A stretch of DNA of 43,301 nucleotides from Oscillospiraceae bacterium (GTDB lineage: Bacteria > Bacillota > Clostridia > Oscillospirales > Oscillospiraceae), in the NCBI GenBank assembly GCA_017436785.1, contig JAFSCK010000028.1, positions 1 to 43,301 of the forward strand, given 5' to 3'. Positions 16,743-23,890 of the stretch are shown here, piece after piece. The position numbers and the translations under genes were made by a program. The notes beneath the pieces are model-generated. The model was not told the origin of the DNA, did no database searches, and saw only the letters and a program-made list of their open reading frames with translations. Positions within the stretch are counted from its first letter, which is position 1; each line of letters begins with the position of its first letter.

Positions 16743-17069
16743 TTATGGCTCTGTTTCAGCCGGATTGACGTTGTGGGGATCGATGAGGATGGTGTCCGGG
16801 TCCACCAGACCCAGCTCCTCCCGGGCAATGTCCTGAATGCCCTGAACGGAGTCGACCTCCTCCTTTTTGTCCGTGAGCTGCTGGTTTGCAAATTCCACGG
16901 CGGCGGCTTCGTCCTTTATTTTCTGGATCTCGCCGGTGATGCCGTTGTGCACCCACCGCAGGGCTACCAGCGCTGCGATAGAGAACAGTATAAGTACGAT
17001 CAGTATGACCTTCAATGCGTTGGGGGCACGTCGGATCTCGATCTTGGTTTTCTTGTGGGTTTGTTCCAT
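16743..17069 (-). CDS. divIC: Septum formation initiator DivIC
   Basis: A 108-residue bitopic division protein of the FtsB/DivIC family. It has a short basic cytosolic N-terminus, one membrane helix (about 20-41, LKVILIVLILFSIAALVALRW) and an outer coiled coil (about 45-75). The C-terminal segment has the typical ARE(E)LGLV-D motif. It helps assemble the division septum with FtsL and DivIB. The ATG at 17069 follows AGAGG. The upstream yabQ frame reads through nearly all of this gene in another frame. Confidence 0.92.
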   Translation of the reverse strand: MEQTHKKTKIEIRRAPNALKVILIVLILFSIAALVALRWVHNGITGEIQKIKDEAAAVEFANQQLTDKKEEVDSVQGIQDIAREELGLVDPDTILIDPHNVNPAETEP

Positions 17070-17499
17070 GGGTCTTACCTCTGGCGTGCTGCCGATTCTC
17101 CCGATAATACTTATTCTTTATTGTAACCCATTTTTTCGCAGATGCAAACATAATTTTTACAAAATACAAAATTTTTTTCGCCGGTAGGATCAAAAATTGC
17201 AAAACTGCCCCTATTTTTTTCCAGATTTCGGTAAAAAGGGGCCGCAGCCACAGTCCAACCGTCCATTCCCACAGCACAGCCCCTGCCAGCAGGCCGAAGC
17301 TGTAGCCCATACGGATGTCTCCCCGGCATACGGCAAAGCTGCTGAACAGCCAGCCCCAGACCATCACCGGCAGAAACAGCAGGTCGGAAAGTGTGGTATA
17401 CTTGGGCCGCAGAGGCCGCAGAAAGCCGTAAAACAGTCCCAGCGAAGCCCCCAGAAGCAGACAGCATAAGAACCGGTAGGCGGCGGTATCCGGGGTCAT
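16756..17499 (-). CDS. yabQ: Spore cortex biosynthesis protein YabQ, with overlong reading frame
   Basis: A membrane protein needed for spore cortex formation in Bacillus. Residues 1-125 fit the family: several membrane segments (RFLCCLLLGASLGLFYGFLRPL, SDLLFLPVMVWGWLFSSFAV, YSFGLLAGAVLWEWTVGLWL), then a basic stretch ending near KKWVTIKNKYYRENR. From about residue 144 the frame overlaps divIC out of register for 104 codons. That part is a biased R/G/H/P-rich string, not conserved-looking. The family normally ends near here, so the true C-terminus is uncertain: either a real read-through tail or an indel near 17070-17110. The start overlaps the yabP stop as ATGA. Confidence 0.8.
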   Translation of the reverse strand: MTPDTAAYRFLCCLLLGASLGLFYGFLRPLRPKYTTLSDLLFLPVMVWGWLFSSFAVCRGDIRMGYSFGLLAGAVLWEWTVGLWLRPLFTEIWKKIGAVLQFLILPAKKILYFVKIMFASAKKWVTIKNKYYRENRQHARGKTHGTNPQENQDRDPTCPQRIEGHTDRTYTVLYRSAGSPAVGAQRHHRRDPENKGRSRRRGICKPAAHGQKGGGRLRSGHSGHCPGGAGSGGPGHHPHRSPQRQSG

Positions 17500-17756
17500 C
17501 GGAACAGCCGTCCCCAGAAGCTCTGCCGGGGCTCCTCATAGATAAGGGCGGAAATACTGCCCTCCACCACCACCTGTCCCCCCTCCACGCTGAGGGTTTT
17601 CAGCTGCAGGCCGTGGCCCTGCACGACCAGATCTCCCAGCGCCGTCTGCAGCACCACCGCCGTATCCTCAAAGCTGACCACCTCTGTTACCCCAGTCATG
17701 GTCAGCTTTTTTCTCTGCTTTAGCTGTAAGCTGTGCTCCTGCTCCCCCTGTACCAT
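17496..17756 (-). CDS. yabP: Sporulation protein YabP
   Basis: An 86-residue YabP/YqfC-family protein, needed for spore cortex assembly together with YabQ. The family core is visible: LTMTGVTEVVSFEDTAVVL, then TALGDLVVQGHGL and VEGGQVVVEGSISALIY. The start is set at the ATG at 17756, because AGGAGG lies nine bases upstream. In-frame ATGs at 17762 and 17774 are too close to or inside that site. First gene of the operon, overlapping yabQ by 4 nt. Confidence 0.9.
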   Translation of the reverse strand: MVQGEQEHSLQLKQRKKLTMTGVTEVVSFEDTAVVLQTALGDLVVQGHGLQLKTLSVEGGQVVVEGSISALIYEEPRQSFWGRLFR

Positions 17757-17835
17757 GGTCATCCCCCTCCTCATCTGGGATACTCTATGCGGCGAAAGTT
17801 TGGGATATGTCCTTGTCACATAGGTACGCGAAATT

Positions 17836-17940
17836 GTAGGGCGCGGATATATCCGCGCCGGGCACCACCGACAATTGCTCGTTTGGCTGATAAGAGCCCG
17901 ATATCTGTCACGGCCCGGGGCGGATGTATCCGCCCCCTAC
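17836..17940. repeat. GATATATC double-palindrome element, copy 4
   Basis: Left palindrome GGCGCGGATATATCCGCGCC and right palindrome GGGGCGGATGTATCCGCCCC (one centre mismatch) between GTAG and CTAC ends. The middle contains GACAATTGCTCG. It lies between the divergent yabP and DUF308 genes. Confidence 0.88.
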
Positions 17941-18010
17941 AGAAGCGTGTCCGCAACATTGACAATCCATCGAAAAATCGGTATACTTACCCTTGAAAGA
18001 GGTGAAATCC

Positions 18011-18550
18011 ATGAAAAAATCTGACATTCTTTCTCTGGTCTATCAGCTTTCCTACCCCATCGGGCTGATGGTGCTGGGGTTGATCCTTTTGATAAGCCCG
18101 GATACGGCCTCCGCCCTCATTGCCCGCATCCTTGGCTGGCTGCTGACGCTGGTGGGCATCGGTACCGGGATTGCGGCCATTGCTGACCGCCGGGGAGCCA
18201 TCGGCAAGGGCTTTACCGCTGTGGGCTTCGTCTGCGTAGGCGGCTGGCTGTTGGCCCATCCTCTGATCTTGGCAGCCGGCATGGGCCGGTTTCTGGGGAT
18301 CCTGCTGCTTCTGCGGGGCCTGCGGGACCTGAAGCTGCGCTATCAGGAGGGCCGCAGCAATCTGCTGGCAATCATCACCACCGCAGCCGGTGTGATCCTG
18401 ATGGTGCTGCCCATGACCACCTCCCGGCTGCTCTTCCGCCTCTGCGGCGCAGCGATCCTGGCCATTGGTATCGCCCTGCTGCTGGACCGGCTGAAAAACC
18501 AGCGGTATCTGGATGACGGCGGTGACCCCAATATCATTGATGCCCTATGA
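18011..18550 (+). CDS. DUF308 (HdeD-like) membrane protein
   Basis: A 179-residue integral membrane protein with about six hydrophobic segments in three pairs, as in the HdeD/DUF308 family. Examples are YPIGLMVLGLILLI, ILGWLLTLVGIGTGIAA and LLAIITTAAGVILMVLP. It ends in a short charged tail. Function of the family is not established beyond membrane stress links in E. coli. The start is the ATG at 18011 after AGAGGTG; the frame is also open from a TTG at 17993 that carries no ribosome site. It overlaps the phosphopantetheinyl transferase gene by 4 nt. Confidence 0.85.
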   Translation: MKKSDILSLVYQLSYPIGLMVLGLILLISPDTASALIARILGWLLTLVGIGTGIAAIADRRGAIGKGFTAVGFVCVGGWLLAHPLILAAGMGRFLGILLLLRGLRDLKLRYQEGRSNLLAIITTAAGVILMVLPMTTSRLLFRLCGAAILAIGIALLLDRLKNQRYLDDGGDPNIIDAL

Positions 18551-19023
18551 TCTTAGCCCATTGCGCCTTGGATGGCCGGTCCGGCCATGATGCCGGACGG
18601 CAGCTTTTGGCGAAGCTTTACCGGCAGGAGACCGGAGAGGACCTGCCTCCCATCCGGGTGACGGACCGGGGCAAGCCCTATTTTGAAAACAGCCCCTACC
18701 ATTTTTCCATCGCACACACACCGAAACATGCCTTTTGTGTGCTGGCTAGGGAAAATATTGCCATCGACGCAGAGGAAGCGGACCGGGCCATCAACCTAAG
18801 GCTGGCGGAAAAGATCCTGTCCCCGGCAGAAAGGGCTCGTTTTGAGGCTGCCCCGGACAAGCGTCTGGCCCTGCTGAAGCTGTGGGTCCTGAAGGAAGCC
18901 GCCGCCAAGCTTTCCGGCGAAGGCCTCAGGGGCTACCCCAATCATACGGACTTCTCCCCCGATGATTCCAGAGTGCAGGAAATCGACGGCTGCATCGTAG
19001 CGATTGTAACAGAGGAATTGTAG
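18547..19023 (+). CDS. 4'-phosphopantetheinyl transferase (Sfp superfamily)
   Basis: Transfers phosphopantetheine from CoA to a carrier protein. The 158 residues are short for Sfp but hold its motifs: DRGKPYF near 40, SIAHT near 54-58, the metal motif IAIDAEE (Asp74, Glu76) and LWVLKEAAAKLSGEGL (Trp113, Lys116, Glu117). The first 30 residues are shorter than in Sfp. The start overlaps the DUF308 stop as ATGA. The stop codon TAG at 19021 is formed by the GTAGGG end of the adjacent palindromic repeat, so the repeat may have set the C-terminus. The carrier-protein substrate is unknown. Confidence 0.88.
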   Translation: MILAHCALDGRSGHDAGRQLLAKLYRQETGEDLPPIRVTDRGKPYFENSPYHFSIAHTPKHAFCVLARENIAIDAEEADRAINLRLAEKILSPAERARFEAAPDKRLALLKLWVLKEAAAKLSGEGLRGYPNHTDFSPDDSRVQEIDGCIVAIVTEEL

Positions 19024-19155
19024 GGGGCGGCGTCCTCGACGCCCCGTTTTTCCCCCGAAATCTGAACGGTCAAAATGATCGTCAAAACCGTTTTCCTTTT
19101 CGCAAACAGGTCACTTTTCGTAAGCCAGCGGGGCGTCGGGGACGCCGCCCCCTAC
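19020..19155. repeat. GTAGGGGGCGGCGTC inverted-repeat element
   Basis: The left arm (GTAGGGGGCGGCGTC, then CGACGCCCCG) and the right arm (CGGGGCGTCGG, then GACGCCGCCCCCTAC) are inverted copies around a middle rich in T and CAAAATGATCGTC. End logic matches the GATATATC elements, with cores GTCCTCGAC and GTCGGGGAC. It overlaps the last codon and stop of the phosphopantetheinyl transferase gene. Confidence 0.82.
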
Positions 19156-19178
19156 AAAATAAATAAGGAGCATTTCCT

Positions 19179-19940
19179 ATGTTATTTGACACCCATGCCC
19201 ATATGGACGACCGGGCCTTTGATCTGGACCGGGAGGAATTGCTGGCAGCCTTCCCTTCTCAGGGTGTTGGCCTTGTGATGAATCCCGGCTGTTCGCTGGC
19301 ATCCTCCCGGAATGTGGACCGGCTGACACGGCAATATGACTACCTCTACGGCGCCGTCGGCTCCCACCCGGATGTGGCCGACGAGGTCAACGAGGCTGTT
19401 CTGGAAGAATACGGAATGTTATGTAAACAAAACCCGAAGATCAAGGCCATCGGCGAGATCGGTCTGGACTATCATTATGAGGACATTCCCCGGGATATTC
19501 AGAAGCAGGCCTTCCGGGCTCAGATGGCTCTGGCAAAGGAACTGAACCTGCCCGTCATCGTCCACGAGCGGGAGGCCCATGAGGACGGCATGAAAATGGT
19601 AGAGGACTTTCCGGAAGTCACCGGTGTGTTCCACTGCTATTCCGGCTCTGCCGAGATGGCAAAATGGCTGGTAAACCGGGGCTGGTACATCGGCTTCACC
19701 GGGGTGCTGACCTTCAAGAATGCCCGCAAGGCGGTGGAGGTGGCATCTGCCATTCCGCTGGAACGCATCGTTCTGGAGACCGACTGCCCCTACATGGCTC
19801 CTGAACCCTTTCGGGGCAAGCGCAACGATCCCGGCAAGCTCTACCGCATGGCAGAAAAGCTGGCGGAAATTCGGGGCCTGACTGTGGAGGAAGTCCAGAG
19901 GATCACCACCGAAAACGGCAAACGCCTATACCGCATCTAA
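19179..19940 (+). CDS. tatD: TatD-family metal-dependent hydrolase
   Basis: A 253-residue TIM-barrel hydrolase of the TatD family, which includes DNases and D-aminoacyl-tRNA deacylase-type enzymes. Metal ligands are visible: DTHAHMDD (His6, His8), GEIGLDYH, VHERE, FHCYSG and LETDCPYMAP. Length is typical. The ATG at 19179 follows AAGGAG. It stands alone between two repeat elements. Confidence 0.95.
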   Translation: MLFDTHAHMDDRAFDLDREELLAAFPSQGVGLVMNPGCSLASSRNVDRLTRQYDYLYGAVGSHPDVADEVNEAVLEEYGMLCKQNPKIKAIGEIGLDYHYEDIPRDIQKQAFRAQMALAKELNLPVIVHEREAHEDGMKMVEDFPEVTGVFHCYSGSAEMAKWLVNRGWYIGFTGVLTFKNARKAVEVASAIPLERIVLETDCPYMAPEPFRGKRNDPGKLYRMAEKLAEIRGLTVEEVQRITTENGKRLYRI

Positions 19941-19943
19941 ATC

Positions 19944-20033
19944 GTAGGGGAGGGGCTTATAAATTATCGTATGATTGCCACCGGCAATCATACTTATTTC
20001 GTATTCGCTGCGCGGAGCACCACCCTCCCCTAC
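19944..20033. repeat. GTAGGGGAGGG inverted-repeat element
   Basis: Ends GTAGGGGAGGG and CCCTCCCCTAC enclose an inner hairpin TATGATTGCC...GGCAATCATA. It begins 4 nt after the tatD stop and may serve as its terminator. Confidence 0.78.
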
Positions 20034-20115
20034 AAAGATATTATTACAGCGTTTGCATAAATCTGCCCGCGCTGGCAAACACTACCTCCGAACACAAAGT
20101 TTGGAGGTATTTTTC

Positions 20116-21237
20116 ATGTTCCGAAACCGAATTTTCTGTCTGGTGACGGCCCTTTGCTGCCTTTTGGGAACGGCGGTAACCGCCGGGGCAGCGGAAGTAG
20201 ACAGCGGGGCTGTCTATTGTTTCTCAGCAGAGGACTTTTCAACAGAAAAGTCCATCGCAGGCATCTGTATCACGGAAATTCCCGCAGAAGGAACCCTGCT
20301 GCTGGGCAGCCGCAGCCTGCGGCCCGGAGATGTGCTGACGGCACAGCAGGTGGCGCAAATGACCTTTACCGCGGCCCGGTCGGAGGCGGATGCGGTGGTG
20401 GAGGTAGGCTATCTTCCCATTTTTGAGGATCATGTGGAGGACAACGCGTCCATGACCCTCTCCATCCGGGGCCGGGAGGACAAGGCCCCTGTGGCGGAGG
20501 ACCTGGCGGTGGAGACCTACAAAAACCTTCCCAACACCGCGAAGCTGAAGGTCTCCGACCCCGAGGGGCAGGCCATGACCTTCACCGTCATCCGGCAGCC
20601 CAAGCGGGGCACGCTGGAAATTCATGAGGACGGCAGCTTCACCTACACCCCCAAGAAAAACAAGGTGGGCATCGACTCCTTCGTCTATACCGCCACAGAC
20701 CCTGCTGGGAAGACCTCCCGGGAGGCCACCGTTACCGTCACCATTCTGAAGCCCTCGGATGCTGCCCAGTATACCGATACGCTGGGCAGGGATTGCCGCT
20801 TTGCCGCGGAATGGATGCGGCATACCGGCATTTTCGCCGGAGAAAGTCTGGCCCAGAGCCGCTGCTTCTCTCCGGACCGGGAAGTGACCCGGGGAGAATT
20901 TGTCACCATGCTGGTGAAGACGCTGGACATCCCCACCGACGAAGCGCTGGCCTACACCGGCTATACCGATGACATCCCCCTGTGGCTCCAGCCCTATGTG
21001 GCGGCAGCGGTACGGTCCGGGCTGACGGCAGGACTGGAGGAGCAGCAGGTCTTCGGTGCCGACCGGCCCATCACCGGCACGGAGGTGCTGCAGATGCTCC
21101 GCAATGCGCTGGACTGCGACACCGCAGAGGCCTTCTCCCAGCTCTCCGACACCCCCATCACCCGCAGCGATGCCGCCCAGACCCTCTACCAGGCAGTAAA
21201 GCTGGCCGAGGAGCAGAAAATCGATACCATCGTATAA
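20116..21237 (+). CDS. Secreted surface protein with a cadherin/Ig-like domain and SLH domains
   Basis: A 373-residue exported protein. Residues 1-26 are a signal peptide ending near AGAAE. A cadherin-like tandem-repeat (Cadherin_5/VCBS-type) domain spans about 115-210, with the repeat hallmark KRGTLEIHEDGSFTYTP followed by VGIDSFVYTATDPAGK. The C-terminal 150 residues read as two to three S-layer homology units (AAEWMRHTGIF, TRGEFVTMLVKTL, LQPYVAAAVRSGL, ITRSDAAQTLYQ), which would bind it to the cell wall. The ATG at 20116 follows GGAGG by eight bases; the longer frame to 19975 crosses a repeat. Likely role: wall-attached structural or binding protein. Ligand unknown. Confidence 0.88.
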   Translation: MFRNRIFCLVTALCCLLGTAVTAGAAEVDSGAVYCFSAEDFSTEKSIAGICITEIPAEGTLLLGSRSLRPGDVLTAQQVAQMTFTAARSEADAVVEVGYLPIFEDHVEDNASMTLSIRGREDKAPVAEDLAVETYKNLPNTAKLKVSDPEGQAMTFTVIRQPKRGTLEIHEDGSFTYTPKKNKVGIDSFVYTATDPAGKTSREATVTVTILKPSDAAQYTDTLGRDCRFAAEWMRHTGIFAGESLAQSRCFSPDREVTRGEFVTMLVKTLDIPTDEALAYTGYTDDIPLWLQPYVAAAVRSGLTAGLEEQQVFGADRPITGTEVLQMLRNALDCDTAEAFSQLSDTPITRSDAAQTLYQAVKLAEEQKIDTIV

Positions 21238-21271
21238 AAAACAGAGGGCGGGGGAAAATCCCCGCCCTCTG
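21236..21271 (-). terminator. Intrinsic terminator between convergent genes
   Basis: An 11-bp stem AGAGGGCGGGG/CCCCGCCCTCT with a 6-nt loop. On the minus strand it is followed by six T residues, so it best terminates transcripts arriving from the carbonic anhydrase gene. The same hairpin lies directly after the SLH gene and may also act on the plus strand, though no T-run follows there. Confidence 0.75.
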
Positions 21272-21320
21272 AGTATTGAAATGGAAAATCGTAATTTATC
21301 GTGCTGTGGCAAACAACGCA

Positions 21321-21450
21321 TGTCATTGCGAGCCAGTGCGCACACTGGCGTGGCAATCCCCCGCAAGTTTCTGGATTGTATCATTTTACGGTCCTGCGCG
21401 GACCTTTGGAGGGGATTGCCACGTCGGGCTTCGCCCTCCTCGCAATGACA
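21321..21450. repeat. TGTCATTGCGAG inverted-repeat element, copy 7
   Basis: Standard ends, with GTGGCAATCCCCCGC on the left, GGGGATTGCCACGTCGGGC on the right and a middle ATTGTATCATTTTACGGTCC. It lies between the convergent SLH and carbonic anhydrase genes. Confidence 0.88.
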
Positions 21451-21486
21451 TCTATCTTTCGATAAATGCCCATTTATCGATAAAGG

Positions 21487-21945
21487 TCATTCTCCAAAGG
21501 CCTTCTTCGCCAATTCCACATAGTGCTGGGCATTGCGGCGGTTGGCCTGGATTTGCTCGGGCTTAAGCTGCCTGACCACCTTGGCAGGGCTTCCCAGCAG
21601 CAGAGAGCCGGCTTCGGCGTGGGTCTTTCCGGTGACGACGGCCCCGGCACCCACCATGCAGCCCTCCTCCAGCACGGCCCCATCCAGAACGATGGCACCC
21701 ATGCCCACGAGGCACCCATCCTTCAGGGTGCAGCCGTGGAGGATGGCCCCATGGCCTACGGTGCAGTAAGCGCCCACGGTGGTCTTCTCATGGATGACGC
21801 AGTTGTCCTGCACATTGGTGCCCTCACCGAGAGTGATGCACCCGGCATCCCCTCGAAGCACCGCTCCGTACCAGATGTTTACATCCGCCGCAAGGCAGGT
21901 TTCTCCCACAATGGTGGCGTTGGGGGCGATGTAGCTTTTAGCCAT
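21487..21945 (-). CDS. Gamma-class carbonic anhydrase-like hexapeptide-repeat protein
   Basis: A 152-residue left-handed beta-helix protein of the gamma-carbonic anhydrase (YrdA/PaaY) family. Metal-ligand histidines appear in the expected places: NVQDNCVIHEKT (His52) and TVGHGAILHGC (His65, His70). RGDAGCITLGEGTNVQDN is a family signature. The C-terminal helix is SPAKVVRQLKPEQIQANRRNAQHYVELAKKAF. Whether it hydrates CO2 is not predictable, as many members show low activity. The start overlaps the end of the upstream Cys-rich surface protein gene by 8 nt and uses that gene's AAGGGGAAG as its ribosome site, implying translational coupling. Confidence 0.93.
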   Translation of the reverse strand: MAKSYIAPNATIVGETCLAADVNIWYGAVLRGDAGCITLGEGTNVQDNCVIHEKTTVGAYCTVGHGAILHGCTLKDGCLVGMGAIVLDGAVLEEGCMVGAGAVVTGKTHAEAGSLLLGSPAKVVRQLKPEQIQANRRNAQHYVELAKKAFGE

Positions 21946-23524
21946 GGTACTTCCCCTTGAACTTATCGGAGGGGATCAGCAGGACGATGACGATAATGAC
22001 GATCAGCACCACGATGAGGCCCAGCAGCACCGGCAGGACCCAGCCGGGGAGGCCTTCTTTTTCCACGATCTCCACCTGTTCGGCACCGCATTCGGTGCAG
22101 CGGTAGGTGATGGTATCCCGGTCCTTGGTGCCCTCGTCCCAGCTGTGGGGGGCCAGCTCCTCGGTCTCGCCGCATTCGCACTGCTTCCAGTGACTCATAT
22201 CGTCGGTGAGCCAGTCCTTGGTGAAGACATGGACATGCTCCACAGCGGGAGAGATCTCATAATCGCAGACGGTGCACAGCACGGCATCGTATTCTCCGGC
22301 ATTGGGATCGGGATTGTGGGCTTCGGCCTTGCTTTTCTCGCCGCAGTTTTCGCAAACCTGCCAGTGGCCTTCCTCGTCGCTGACCCACTTCTTGCCGAAG
22401 CTGTGGGCGGTATCGGTCTCATAGCCGCAGACGTTGCAGTCGGGGTCGCAGGGACCGTCAAATTCATGCTCCGCCATATCCTTCTCATCATCGCAGCCGG
22501 AGCAGGCATGCCAGTGGCTGGTGCGGTCGGAGGACCAGTCCTTTTCGTACTTATGGGTGTGCTCCAGCTTGGGCATCAGGATCAGGTCGCAGGTCAGACA
22601 GGTCTGGGCCTTCTGCTCGGTGGCAGCGGGGCCGGGAATGTGGCGGGCCACATCGGTCTTCTCACCGCAAACCTTACACACATGCCAGTGCTCCCAAGAA
22701 TCCCGGGACCATGCCTTGTTGAAATCGTGCTGGATGGTCCGCTTCTCTCCGCAGACGTCGCAGTCGGTGTCGCAGGCATTTTTGTAAGTATGGGTGGTGA
22801 GCTTGTCCAGCTTTTCTACCAGCACGCCCTTGCAGACGGTGCAGACGGATTCCCTAGAGCCCTCGGCCTTGCAGGTGGGCTTCACTTCTTTGGAAACGGC
22901 CCAGCTGTGATTGCCGGTCTCGGTCTTGCCGCAGGCGGTACAGCTGCGGCTGTGGCTGGCATCCGTCAGGGTCCAGGCGCTGTAGCTGTGGGCGTTTGCA
23001 TCCACAGCCAAGGTTTCGGACTTGGAAGCGCCGCAGGCACAGCGGTAGGTCTTCACGCCCTCGGTCTTACAGGTAGGTGCGGTATCCACAGTGCCGCCGT
23101 CAAAGGCGTGGGCGGCAGTCTCTTCCAGACCGCAGCCGGTGCAGCTGCGCTTGTGATTTGCATCGTCGGCATTCTGCCAGTTGCCGTAGGTGTGGATGCC
23201 GGTGGCGGCGATGGCCTCCGTCTTGGTCTTGCCGCAGACGGTACAGGTAAAGAGCATAGTGCCCTCATCCTTACAGGTAGCTGCCTTGGAGACGGTGCCG
23301 GCGTTCCAAGTGTGGTCGGTGCACTCCGGCGGCTGGGTAGGTTGGGTGGTAGGATTGGTAGGCTCCGCAGGCGGTGCCGGAGGATCGGTAGGCTGCGGCT
23401 CGATGGGTGCAATGGGCCCCACCACCGCGCCGTCGCCGAGAACGCCCTCCTCCGTGGCAAAGGCAGGAAGGGTCAGGCTCAGCATCAGCAGCAGGCACAG
23501 CAGCAGACTGGTGATTTTCTTCAT
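21938..23524 (-). CDS. Membrane-anchored surface protein with repeated Cys/His (zinc-ribbon-like) modules
   Basis: A 528-residue exported protein. It has a signal peptide (MKKITSLLLCLLLMLSLTLPAFA), a Pro/Thr-rich spacer (about 40-70) and then roughly nine to ten degenerate modules, each with CxxCG and an H-x-(F/Y/W) element. Examples are CTVCGKTKTE, CDVCGEKR, CKVCGEKT, CENCGEKS and CTECGAEQ. One C-terminal membrane helix (GWVLPVLLGLIVVLIVIIVIVLLI in outline) is followed by a short basic tail. The paired CxxC motifs suggest metal binding outside the cell, probably zinc; this is inference. Similar repeats occur in uncharacterised gut Firmicutes surface proteins. The start is the ATG at 23524, after GAGGGG. 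Confidence 0.85.
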   Translation of the reverse strand: MKKITSLLLCLLLMLSLTLPAFATEEGVLGDGAVVGPIAPIEPQPTDPPAPPAEPTNPTTQPTQPPECTDHTWNAGTVSKAATCKDEGTMLFTCTVCGKTKTEAIAATGIHTYGNWQNADDANHKRSCTGCGLEETAAHAFDGGTVDTAPTCKTEGVKTYRCACGASKSETLAVDANAHSYSAWTLTDASHSRSCTACGKTETGNHSWAVSKEVKPTCKAEGSRESVCTVCKGVLVEKLDKLTTHTYKNACDTDCDVCGEKRTIQHDFNKAWSRDSWEHWHVCKVCGEKTDVARHIPGPAATEQKAQTCLTCDLILMPKLEHTHKYEKDWSSDRTSHWHACSGCDDEKDMAEHEFDGPCDPDCNVCGYETDTAHSFGKKWVSDEEGHWQVCENCGEKSKAEAHNPDPNAGEYDAVLCTVCDYEISPAVEHVHVFTKDWLTDDMSHWKQCECGETEELAPHSWDEGTKDRDTITYRCTECGAEQVEIVEKEGLPGWVLPVLLGLIVVLIVIIVIVLLIPSDKFKGKYHG

Positions 23525-23561
23525 AATGGGTTCCCCTCTTTCTGTAAATATTTGTAACAAT

Positions 23562-23590
23562 ACTATAACATAAACCCAGCCATTTGAAAA
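23562..23590 (-). promoter_or_regulatory. Promoter of the Cys/His-repeat surface protein gene
   Basis: On the minus strand, TTTTCA (23585-23590), a 17-bp spacer and TATAGT (23562-23567). The -35 is weak and the -10 good. The 366-nt gap to the isomerase gene also holds the plus-strand promoter at 23782-23810. Between them (about 23600-23780) I see only AT-rich sequence. Confidence 0.5.
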
Positions 23591-23781
23591 GAGGCGGTTT
23601 GCTGCCTTAGAAAATCATAAGAAAAACTTAAGAACTTTTTGGACTTTTTGTGAACATAGACGGCCCGGGTCAGCCGGGACCTGCCGATGGTCATATTACA
23701 CGAAAAAGTGTTTTAAAATTGTGTATTCTGAAAGAAAAACGGATCGGTACGCGATAATCGTAAGGATTTCTGCCGTTCTGT

Positions 23782-23810
23782 TTGACAAATGTATGGGAGA
23801 ATGGTACAGT
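23782..23810 (+). promoter_or_regulatory. Promoter of the D-lyxose isomerase gene
   Basis: A perfect -35 TTGACA (23782-23787), a 17-bp spacer and TACAGT (23805-23810). It leaves an 80-nt leader before the ATG at 23891. No clear operator is seen in the leader. Confidence 0.7.
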
Positions 23811-23890
23811 GATATTGTAATTTCCTGCGGGGATGCGAGAACATTTACCCAACGCGCGGATACGAACGATTATATAAAGGAGAGATGTGA

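Noticed and set aside
21944-23557. 537-codon plus-strand ORF opposite the Cys/His-repeat gene
   Set aside because: Low-complexity G/A/L/V sequence caused by high GC and repeated modules on the other strand; no ribosome site.
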